A DNA stretch of 7,430 nt from Pseudolysobacter sp. (GTDB lineage Bacteria; Pseudomonadota; Gammaproteobacteria; Xanthomonadales; Rhodanobacteraceae): contig JANXUW010000042.1 in assembly GCA_025351985.1 (NCBI GenBank), forward strand, positions 1 to 7,430. The letters run 5' to 3'. Numbering within the stretch: position 1 is the stretch's first letter; each line of letters begins with the position of its first letter. A model generated the notes under the pieces. That model was not told where the DNA came from, searched no databases, and saw nothing but the letters and a program-made list of their open reading frames with translations. Below are positions 1-5,877 of the stretch, in pieces. Made by a program: the position numbers and the translations under genes.

Positions 1-1518
1 GTCGCTGATCGCGTGCGGCGCCACCGTGCGGATCATCTCGAACTCGCGCCGCGCCGCATCGATACGCGGATAAGCGTGCCGCATGCCGCTGATGTCGGTT
101 TTGAACTCCATGCCGTACAACACGAATTGCCAGCTCGCGGGCAGGAACATTTCCAGGTCGGTGACAAAATCCAGCCGATGCGGCGGGCGACAAGCCCACA
201 TCGCGAGTTTGTCCTGCAGCGATTCGGGAATGCTCGCGGCATCGGCGTTGTCGATCCAGAACGGAGAATCGCGCCGCTGGCTCGTGCAGTAGTGCATCTT
301 GATGAAATCGATGATGCGCTCGTAACGCGTGGTCATCTGCGCATTGAAAAGTTTGGCGACGCGGGTCATGTCGCCATCGGCCGGCAGCAGGTGTGCGATC
401 AGATATGCGGCGATCTCGATCAGGCCGATGCCGGTCGATTCGAGCGGTTCGAGAAAACCCGCCGACAGTCCGACCGCAACGCAATTCTTGCGCCATTGCT
501 CGGGCCGAAATCCAGTCTCGAATTTGAGCAAACGCGCGTTGAGATTTTCGGCGGCGGGGCCGATGTATTGACGCAGCACTTGTTCGGCACGGTTGTCGTC
601 GGTGTGTCGAGATGAATACACGTATCCGACGCCGCGGCGCGCTTGCAGGCCGATGTCCCAGGTCCACCCGGATTCGTGCGCGGTGGAAATCGTGTACGAC
701 GGAATCGGTGTATCGGCGCGCGGATAGGGCACCTGGATCGCGACCGCGCGATCGACGAACAGCGTATCGCGCGTGCTGCGAAACGGCGATCCCAGCGCGC
801 CGCCGATCAGGCCGCCGCGCATGCCGGTGCAGTCGATATACAGGTCTGCCGTGAGCGCACCGGCTTCGCGTGTGATCACGCGTGCGATCGCTCCTTGCTC
901 GTCGAGTTCGACGCTTTCGACATGCGCGATCTGGTGGTGTACGCCGAGGCTGCGACCGTGTTCGGCGAGCAGGCTGGCGAAACGACCGGCGTCGAAATGA
1001 TAGGCGTAGTTCAGGCGCCCCTGATATTCGCTGTCGGTGCGGCGTTTCGGCGCGCGTGAAGCATCGGCGACGTGCTTCTGCATGGTCGCCGCTTCGGCGA
1101 ATGTCGCGCCCGGTGCGGCCGCGCCGAGCAGCCAGTACGGCAGCAGTTCCGGGCTGTCGCCGCGCTGGCTCGGCAGGCTGAACGGATGAAAATAATGGCT
1201 GATTTCCGATGCCGTCGGCGTGCGCGCCCAGTTGACGAACTTGATGCCTTGCTTGAAGGTGGCGTTGGCGCCGCGCAGGAACTTCGCTTCGTCCAGGCCG
1301 ATCGCCGCGAGCGTGCCGCGGATCGACGGAAAGGTGCCTTCGCCGACGCCGATGATGCCGATGTCGGCTGACTCCACGAGCTCGATCCGGATCGTGTCCA
1401 TTTGTATATTTTGCGCACTTTGTTGTGCGGCGATATTCAGCGTGCGCGCGAGATAATTCGCCGTCAGCCAGCCGGCGGTGCCGCCGCCGACGATCAGGAT
1501 TTTGCGCAGGGCAGTCAT
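1..1518 (-). CDS. Flavin-dependent tryptophan halogenase family protein (3' end outside window)
   Basis: This reading frame is open for 506 codons from an ATG at 1518 down to base 1, so the C-terminus is missing. By family knowledge these enzymes use FADH2, O2 and halide to halogenate an electron-rich aromatic ring such as indole. Visible landmarks: the FAD-binding loop GGGTAGW (residues 11-17), VGEGTFPS (58-65), the catalytic lysine K89 in ATFKQGIKFVNW (equivalent to PrnA K79), DCTGMRGG (229-236), the tryptophan motif as GWTWDIG (284-290), and LEPLESTGIG (356-365) with E360 matching PrnA E346. HYCTSQRRDSPFW (409-421) also resembles PrnA. PrnA-type enzymes have about 510-540 residues, so probably little is lost. 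No signal peptide is seen, so it should be cytoplasmic. GAGGA at 1527-1531 lies 8 nt before the ATG. It is divergent from the TonB receptor gene. The family is clear; the substrate is unknown and need not be tryptophan. Confidence 0.95.
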   Translation of the reverse strand, partial: MTALRKILIVGGGTAGWLTANYLARTLNIAAQQSAQNIQMDTIRIELVESADIGIIGVGEGTFPSIRGTLAAIGLDEAKFLRGANATFKQGIKFVNWARTPTASEISHYFHPFSLPSQRGDSPELLPYWLLGAAAPGATFAEAATMQKHVADASRAPKRRTDSEYQGRLNYAYHFDAGRFASLLAEHGRSLGVHHQIAHVESVELDEQGAIARVITREAGALTADLYIDCTGMRGGLIGGALGSPFRSTRDTLFVDRAVAIQVPYPRADTPIPSYTISTAHESGWTWDIGLQARRGVGYVYSSRHTDDNRAEQVLRQYIGPAAENLNARLLKFETGFRPEQWRKNCVAVGLSAGFLEPLESTGIGLIEIAAYLIAHLLPADGDMTRVAKLFNAQMTTRYERIIDFIKMHYCTSQRRDSPFWIDNADAASIPESLQDKLAMWACRPPHRLDFVTDLEMFLPASWQFVLYGMEFKTDISGMRHAYPRIDAARREFEMIRTVAPHAISD

Positions 1519-1526
1519 GCTAAACG

Positions 1527-1531
1527 TCCTC
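1527..1531 (-). promoter_or_regulatory. Ribosome binding site of the halogenase gene
   Basis: The minus strand reads GAGGA here, followed by 8 nt and then the ATG at 1518-1516. The next codons lead directly into the beta-strand and GGGTAGW FAD loop expected at the N-terminus of this family, which supports the chosen start. Confidence 0.75.
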
Positions 1532-1579
1532 GAAAGGTTTTGTCGTGGCGACTTGTAGCACACTTGATCTGCCGGGGAA

Positions 1580-1602
1580 AATTTGTTGCAAAGCAACAAA
1601 TT
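1580..1602. repeat. Perfect 10-bp inverted repeat around an AAA centre (candidate regulatory site)
   Basis: Arms AATTTGTTGC (1580-1589) and GCAACAAATT (1593-1602) are perfect reverse complements separated by AAA. It lies in the divergent spacer between the halogenase start and the larger operator-like repeat, on the halogenase side. It has no T-run placed for termination and precedes a gene on either side, so a protein-binding site is more likely than a terminator. The 10-mer GCAAAGCAAC (1588-1597) that spans its centre and right arm recurs exactly at 1688-1697 in the receptor leader. No binding protein can be named from sequence. Confidence 0.5.
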
Positions 1603-1625
1603 AGCCAAATTGGCAGCGCTGTCAT
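1597..1625 (-). promoter_or_regulatory. Possible promoter of the halogenase gene
   Basis: On the minus strand ATGACA (1625-1620) matches the -35 consensus at five of six positions. A poor -10 candidate, TAATTT (1603-1598) at 16 bp or AATTTG (1602-1597) at 17 bp, follows. The -35 overlaps the left operator-like site, which mirrors the arrangement on the receptor side. The -10 is weak, so the call rests mainly on symmetry and position. Confidence 0.3.
1611..1624. promoter_or_regulatory. LacI-family-type operator candidate, left copy
   Basis: TGGCAGCGCTGTCA has a perfect eight-base palindromic core CAGCGCTG with a central CG, and only one mismatched pair in its 14 bases. Central-CG even palindromes of this length are typical of LacI-family sugar regulators. 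The site overlaps the -35-like element facing the halogenase. Its centre is 23 bp from that of the right copy, close to two helical turns. The regulator is not in the window, so the family assignment is inference. Confidence 0.6.
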
Positions 1626-1632
1626 TTTGTAA

Positions 1633-1661
1633 TTGACAGCGCTGCCAATTTGCAGTATTTC
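1633..1661 (+). promoter_or_regulatory. Probable sigma-70 promoter of the TonB receptor gene
   Basis: A perfect -35 hexamer TTGACA (1633-1638) is followed after 17 bp by TATTTC (1656-1661), which matches the -10 consensus only in its first three bases. The -35 is convincing and the -10 is poor, which would suit a regulated promoter. Initiation near 1668 would leave a leader of about 65 nt before the ATG at 1734. Confidence 0.5.
1634..1647. promoter_or_regulatory. LacI-family-type operator candidate, right copy
   Basis: TGACAGCGCTGCCA is the exact reverse complement of the left copy. It overlaps the TTGACA hexamer at 1633-1638 that can serve as the -35 of the receptor gene, so a bound repressor would block that promoter. 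This fits sugar-inducible control of the receptor, and probably of the halogenase through the paired site. Confidence 0.6.
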
Positions 1662-1720
1662 TTTGCCGCGAAACCGAAACGACCAAGGCAAAGCAACTTG
1701 GCGCTAGGCCCATTCACAAG

Positions 1721-1730
1721 GGAGGAGGGA
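1721..1730 (+). promoter_or_regulatory. Strong ribosome binding site deciding the receptor start
   Basis: GGAGGAGGGA is a near-ideal Shine-Dalgarno sequence ending 3 nt before the ATG at 1734, with its GGAGG core 8 nt from the start. The frame is also open upstream to a TTG at 1650, but that start would put 28 charged residues ahead of a perfect signal peptide and lies inside the operator repeat. The ATG at 1734 is therefore the real start. Confidence 0.85.
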
Positions 1731-1733
1731 GAC

Positions 1734-4178
1734 ATGAATACTCGTTATCGCGCGCTTTCCAGCGCCATCATTGCCGTGCTCGCGATGGGCACCGCGTACG
1801 CCGAAGACGCTCCAGCTACCGCACCGGCAACTGCCGCCGATGCGGCGCCGGCGGCGTCACAGAAATCCCAGGAGCAGAAATCGCAAGCGCTCGATACGGT
1901 GCAGGTCACCGCGACCAAGCGCTCGACACCGCTGCAGAAAACGCCGGTAGCGATCAGCGCCTTGAGTGCCGATGTGCTGCAGAAGGAACGCATCAACAAC
2001 GTTGCCGACATCACCAAACTCGTGCCGGGTTTTGCCGCCACGACCGAGGGCGACCACGGCGTAATCACGCTGACCTTGCGTGGCATCGGCAACGACAGCG
2101 CGAAGACCGAATACGCCGATCCGGAAGTCGCCTTGTTCGTCGACGGTGTGTATACGCCGCGTGCGGAAGCGGCGGCAGGTTTGTTGCTCGATCTGGAATC
2201 GGTGGAAGTATTGCGCGGTCCACAGGGCACGTTGTGGGGCCGCAATTCGACCGTCGGTGCGGTGAATTTTCAGACCGCCAAACCCGAGCTCGGTCCGTTC
2301 TACGGTTACGCGCAGTTCGAGGCCGGCGACTACAGTCATCTCGGCATGCGCGCAGCGGTGAACGTGCCGGTGTCGGATACGTTTGCGTTCCGCGTCGCGA
2401 TTGCGCAAGAACAGCATGATGGTTATGTCGATTTCCAGAATCCAAACGGACAGTTGCCATCGATCGCCAGCCAACAGGCGGCGTACATCACCTCGGGCGG
2501 AACGCTCGCGACATTCAAGCCGATCGATCCGAACCTCTATGTCACCAAGGGTCAGAAATACAATTCACAGGATCAATCCGCCGCGCGCATCAGCACGTTG
2601 TGGACGCCGAGCGACAAGCTCACGTGGAACCTGTCGTTCGAATATTTCCGCGATCGCGGTACACCGAATGCCAACCTGATGCAGCAACCACGCCCAGGCC
2701 AGGATTTCTGGTCGGCGCTGATCGATACCGCGCCGCAACTCGATCGCAATTCGTATGCGTTGCGCAGCCGGGTCGACTACGCGATCAACGACGGCTTGGC
2801 ACTCAGTTACATCGCCGGCTTCAGCAAGTTCAACGGCTCCAGCGATTACGACCAGGATGGCGGCGTGCAGGTGCCGACCAGCTTCGCCAGCGGCGCGAAC
2901 TTCCAGGATGATCGCACCAACGATTCGCACTACAAGAGCAGCAGTCACGAACTCGATCTGAAGTCGACCGGCGACAATACCATCGACTGGATTCTCGGCC
3001 TGTATTATGCCGCGGAAGACAATTCGATCCGCTTCGATATTCCGATCTTCAACGGCACGTCGCAAGGCACGGTGGGTTGGCAGGGTTCGTTCATCCAGCC
3101 GAAGGAAACGGTGGATTCCTACGCCGGTTTCGGTCAGATGACCTGGCATCTCAGCGACAGCCTGCGTCTGACCGGCGGTGCGCGCTGGACGCATGACGAG
3201 AAAGAAAACGACGGTGGCCGCAACTACGGCTGGGCCTACGACGCGACTGCGCCACAGATACCGATTTCGACCGGTACGCAGCCGGGTCCGGCGTCGGGAT
3301 TTGCGGTATCGGCAAGGAACGACGGCAAGTACAGCTCGAGCAAACCGACCTGGCTGCTGCGTGCGGATGCGGATCTTTCGAGCGATGCCTTGCTGTATGG
3401 CAGCGTCTCGACCGGCTACAAATCGGGCGGCCTGCAGGATGGCGGCGTACCCTACAAGGGCGAGTCGATTCTCAACTACGAAGCCGGCATCAAGCTGACG
3501 TTCCTCGATCATCACCTGACGTGGAACACGGCGGTGTATCACGAGGATTTCAAGAACTTCCAGTTGTCCGCACCGATCACGTTCGTCGACGGTAGCCACG
3601 GCCTCGGCTTCTCGAATGTCGAAGGCACCACCAAAGTCACCGGCATCGAATCCGAGCTGGCCGCGGTGCTCAGTGATGCTGATCGTTTGAACGTGGTGTT
3701 TTCGGCGATTCCGCAGAAGAAACTCGGCACGCTCATCTACGCCGGCAGCAACGATTACGGCGGTTTGCCGGCATGTGCGCCAGCCTCCGGCATCGGCAGT
3801 TGCCTCAACATCAGCGGCAACGATCTTGCGCACGCGCCGGATACGTCGTTCAGCGTGATCTATGAGCACAAGTTCAGCCTGAGCAACGGCGCCGCGCTCA
3901 CGCCGCGCTTCAGTGGTCATTACGAAACGGCGAGCTGGTTGAGTCCGTTCAACCTCGGTGGTGGCGATCAGCAGAAATCGTATTTCCGCGGCGACCTGAT
4001 GATGCGCTACACCCCAGCCGACGAAAAATGGTGGGCGGGTGTGTATCTCAATAATTTCACCGACGTGAAAGTGCGTACCAACGCCGGACGTACGGCGCTG
4101 GGCAGTAACCAGTTCATCTACACCTCGCAATATCTGGCGCCGCGTACCTTCGGCGTGAATTTCGGCGTCAACTTCTAA
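1734..4178 (+). CDS. TonB-dependent outer-membrane receptor
   Basis: This 814-residue protein is an outer-membrane gated channel driven by TonB-ExbB-ExbD. A signal peptide (1-23, likely cut after AYA) is followed by an Ala/Pro/Gln-rich linker and a TonB box-like LDTVQVTA (53-60). The plug domain covers about 65-182 and contains LTLRGIGN, ALFVDGVYTPR and RGPQGTLWGRNSTVGAVN (161-178). The rest is the 22-strand barrel, ending in APRTFGVNFGVNF with the C-terminal Phe expected for BAM recognition. There is no N-terminal STN signalling domain, so an ECF sigma/anti-sigma cascade is unlikely. The only two cysteines, C681 and C690, lie close together in a probable surface loop. Plug-barrel receptors carry siderophores, vitamins or sugars. 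The GH1 enzyme, sugar porter and LacI-like operators favour a beta-glucoside or oligosaccharide, which is inference from context. A terminator follows directly. Confidence 0.95.
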   Translation: MNTRYRALSSAIIAVLAMGTAYAEDAPATAPATAADAAPAASQKSQEQKSQALDTVQVTATKRSTPLQKTPVAISALSADVLQKERINNVADITKLVPGFAATTEGDHGVITLTLRGIGNDSAKTEYADPEVALFVDGVYTPRAEAAAGLLLDLESVEVLRGPQGTLWGRNSTVGAVNFQTAKPELGPFYGYAQFEAGDYSHLGMRAAVNVPVSDTFAFRVAIAQEQHDGYVDFQNPNGQLPSIASQQAAYITSGGTLATFKPIDPNLYVTKGQKYNSQDQSAARISTLWTPSDKLTWNLSFEYFRDRGTPNANLMQQPRPGQDFWSALIDTAPQLDRNSYALRSRVDYAINDGLALSYIAGFSKFNGSSDYDQDGGVQVPTSFASGANFQDDRTNDSHYKSSSHELDLKSTGDNTIDWILGLYYAAEDNSIRFDIPIFNGTSQGTVGWQGSFIQPKETVDSYAGFGQMTWHLSDSLRLTGGARWTHDEKENDGGRNYGWAYDATAPQIPISTGTQPGPASGFAVSARNDGKYSSSKPTWLLRADADLSSDALLYGSVSTGYKSGGLQDGGVPYKGESILNYEAGIKLTFLDHHLTWNTAVYHEDFKNFQLSAPITFVDGSHGLGFSNVEGTTKVTGIESELAAVLSDADRLNVVFSAIPQKKLGTLIYAGSNDYGGLPACAPASGIGSCLNISGNDLAHAPDTSFSVIYEHKFSLSNGAALTPRFSGHYETASWLSPFNLGGGDQQKSYFRGDLMMRYTPADEKWWAGVYLNNFTDVKVRTNAGRTALGSNQFIYTSQYLAPRTFGVNFGVNF

Positions 4179-4205
4179 CGCCGCGAACAAAGCTCCAGCG
4201 ACTTT

Positions 4206-4253
4206 GGTGTCGAGCCCGGACTGCGCTCCCGCGTGGGCTCGACACCTTTTTTT
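4206..4253 (+). terminator. Rho-independent terminator after the TonB receptor gene
   Basis: A perfect 12-bp GC-rich stem (GGTGTCGAGCCC at 4206-4217 with GGGCTCGACACC at 4235-4246) encloses a 17-nt loop and is followed at once by seven T residues (4247-4253). It begins 27 nt after the receptor stop codon. The opposite strand has no matching T-run, so it acts in one direction. It should uncouple most transcription of the GH1 gene from the receptor gene. Confidence 0.92.
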
Positions 4254-4314
4254 CGCCGATTCAACAGACCGCACGATAAAGACGATGCGCGCTGTGGCAC
4301 GAATGACAGACTCA

Positions 4315-4322
4315 GAAGGAAG
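4315..4322 (+). promoter_or_regulatory. Ribosome binding site of the GH1 gene
   Basis: GAAGGAAG ends 6 nt before the ATG at 4329. The frame is open further upstream to a GTG at 4233, but that codon lies inside the terminator hairpin and would bury the RR-type signal sequence, so 4329 is preferred. I see no convincing promoter or operator in 4254-4314. Confidence 0.75.
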
Positions 4323-4328
4323 TTCACT

Positions 4329-5810
4329 ATGCAGCGTCGCGAAATCTTGCGCCTGGCTCTCGCTTTAACCGGCGGTTCGATGATGAGCCGCAGCCGATTC
4401 GGGCTGGCCGAAGCCGCGCTTGGCAATGCCGCAACCGGTGCTGCAACGAATCTTGCCAGCGACGTATTTCCGAAAAACTTTCTGTGGGGTTCGGCGACGG
4501 CGGCGTATCAGGTCGAAGGCGCGTGGAATACCGATGGCCGTGGCGAATCGATCTGGGATCGTTTTGCGCACACCCCCGGCAAGATCAAAGACAAGAGCAA
4601 CGGGGATGTCGCGTGCGACAGTTATCACCGTTACCAGGAAGACATCGATCTCATGCGCCAGCTCGGCATGAAGACGTACCGTTTCTCGATTTCATGGTCG
4701 CGCGTGCAGCCCGATGGGCGCGGCGCGGTCAACAGCAAGGGGCTGGATTATTACAAGCGCGTCACCGATGCGCTGCTCGAAGCGGGCATCCGTCCGTTCC
4801 CGACCTTGTATCACTGGGATTTGCCGCAGGCGCTGGAAGATGCCGGCGGCTGGCCGAATCGCGATACCGCTGAGCGCCTCGCCGACTACGCCAAAATCAT
4901 GGCCGATTCGCTCGGCGATCGCATTGGCCAATGGAGCATTTTCAACGAGCCGAAAACCTTCACCCATGTCGGTTATTGGCAAGGCACACACGCGCCCGGG
5001 CGCAAGGATCCGCTGGCTTTGCTGCGCGCCACGCATACCGTGAATCTCGCGCAGGGCATGGCGTTTCGTGCTCTCAAGGCGGCCAGCGCGAAACCGCAGG
5101 TCGGTGGCGTGATCGATGTCGCGCCGATGAATCCGGCGACGAGTTCGGTCGCCGACAAGGCCGCGGCGCAACGCTGGTACAAGTTCCTCAATCTGTGGTT
5201 CCTCGATCCCGCGTTGAAGGGCAGCTATCCCGAAGGCGTGTTGCCGCCCGCACAGCAGGCGCAGTTGCTCGGGCTGCGCGAGGGCGACGAAAAAATCATG
5301 CGTGCGCCGCTCGATTTCATTGGCCTGAATTATTACTCGCCGTGGATCGTGCGCGATGCGCCGCAAGGCAACGGCGTGCCGGGGCTCAACACCAAGGCCG
5401 ACTGGGCCGCCGGTCCCGATGAAAAAACCGACAATGGCTGGGATATTTATCCGAAAGGTTTTTACGACATCCTCAAGGACATCGCCGCACATACCAACAA
5501 CCTGCCGATCGAGATCACCGAGAACGGTGCGGCGTACAACAGCTTGCCAGATAGCCACGGCCATGTGCACGATCGCAAGCGCATCGTCTGGCTGCAGAAA
5601 CACCTGCGCGAACTCGCGCGCGCGATCCAGGACGGCGTGCCGGTACGCGCTTATCATTGCTGGAGCCTGCTCGACAATTTCGAATGGGGCGAAGGTTATT
5701 CGCAACGCTTCGGTTTGGTGTACGTCGATTTCAAGAATCGCCAGCAACGCACGGTGAAGGATTCCGGCGAATGGTTTGCCAAGGTGATTGCCGCGAATCG
5801 GGTGGTGTAG
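4329..5810 (+). CDS. Glycoside hydrolase family 1 beta-glucosidase, probably Tat-exported
   Basis: The 493-residue protein is a retaining GH1 enzyme, which hydrolyses beta-D-glucosides (sometimes galactosides or fucosides) from the non-reducing end. The catalytic domain starts at about 47 with FPKNFLWGSATAAYQVEGA, the GH1 N-terminal signature. The acid/base is E207 in FNEPKTF and the nucleophile is E398 in ITENGAAY. Glucose-binding residues are in place: Q61, H162-W163 (YHWDLP), N206, Y336 and E452-W453 (DNFEWGEGY). The (beta/alpha)8 barrel appears complete. The first 45 residues are extra to a cytosolic GH1 and begin MQRREILRLALALTGG, a twin-arginine-like signal with a short hydrophobic stretch, so export of the folded enzyme to the periplasm is likely but unproven. 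The antiporter gene follows after 67 nt and may be cotranscribed. Natural substrate unknown; cellobiose, laminaribiose or plant aryl-glucosides are candidates. Confidence 0.95.
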   Translation: MQRREILRLALALTGGSMMSRSRFGLAEAALGNAATGAATNLASDVFPKNFLWGSATAAYQVEGAWNTDGRGESIWDRFAHTPGKIKDKSNGDVACDSYHRYQEDIDLMRQLGMKTYRFSISWSRVQPDGRGAVNSKGLDYYKRVTDALLEAGIRPFPTLYHWDLPQALEDAGGWPNRDTAERLADYAKIMADSLGDRIGQWSIFNEPKTFTHVGYWQGTHAPGRKDPLALLRATHTVNLAQGMAFRALKAASAKPQVGGVIDVAPMNPATSSVADKAAAQRWYKFLNLWFLDPALKGSYPEGVLPPAQQAQLLGLREGDEKIMRAPLDFIGLNYYSPWIVRDAPQGNGVPGLNTKADWAAGPDEKTDNGWDIYPKGFYDILKDIAAHTNNLPIEITENGAAYNSLPDSHGHVHDRKRIVWLQKHLRELARAIQDGVPVRAYHCWSLLDNFEWGEGYSQRFGLVYVDFKNRQQRTVKDSGEWFAKVIAANRVV

Positions 5811-5877
5811 GCGCGTGCCGCAACACGACCAAAGCCGGTAAGCTGCGCCATGTTTTCGCGATCAGGTCTGTACCGTC

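Larger units (their letters stand above)
1606..1652. repeat. 19-bp perfect inverted repeat spanning two operator-like sites
   Basis: Arms 1606-1624 and 1634-1652 are perfect reverse complements separated by nine bases. Each arm contains a 14-mer that is itself nearly palindromic around CAGCGCTG, so this is best read as two copies of one regulator site in opposite orientation and not as an RNA hairpin. No T-run follows it on either strand. Confidence 0.85.

Noticed and set aside
13..615. 200-codon plus-strand open frame at the left edge
   Set aside because: It is antisense to the halogenase frame, which is open without interruption from 1518 to base 1 and carries the family motifs.
1650..1733. 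Upstream TTG start adding 28 residues to the receptor
   Set aside because: It lies within the operator repeat, has no suitable ribosome binding site, and would displace the signal peptide from the N-terminus.
2565..4274. 569-codon open frame on the minus strand, antisense to the receptor gene
   Set aside because: It mirrors the biased codon use of the receptor gene, is rich in Arg, Ala and Val without any recognisable domain, and its start lies across the terminator. The plus-strand protein is unmistakable.
4304..4309. TGACAG half-site upstream of the GH1 gene
   Set aside because: Only half of the operator-like motif is present, with no CGCTGTCA-like second half; six bases are expected by chance.
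4692..5747. 351-codon minus-strand open frame over the GH1 gene
   Set aside because: No recognisable domain and no ribosome binding site were found, and it lies entirely inside a complete GH1 gene with all catalytic residues.
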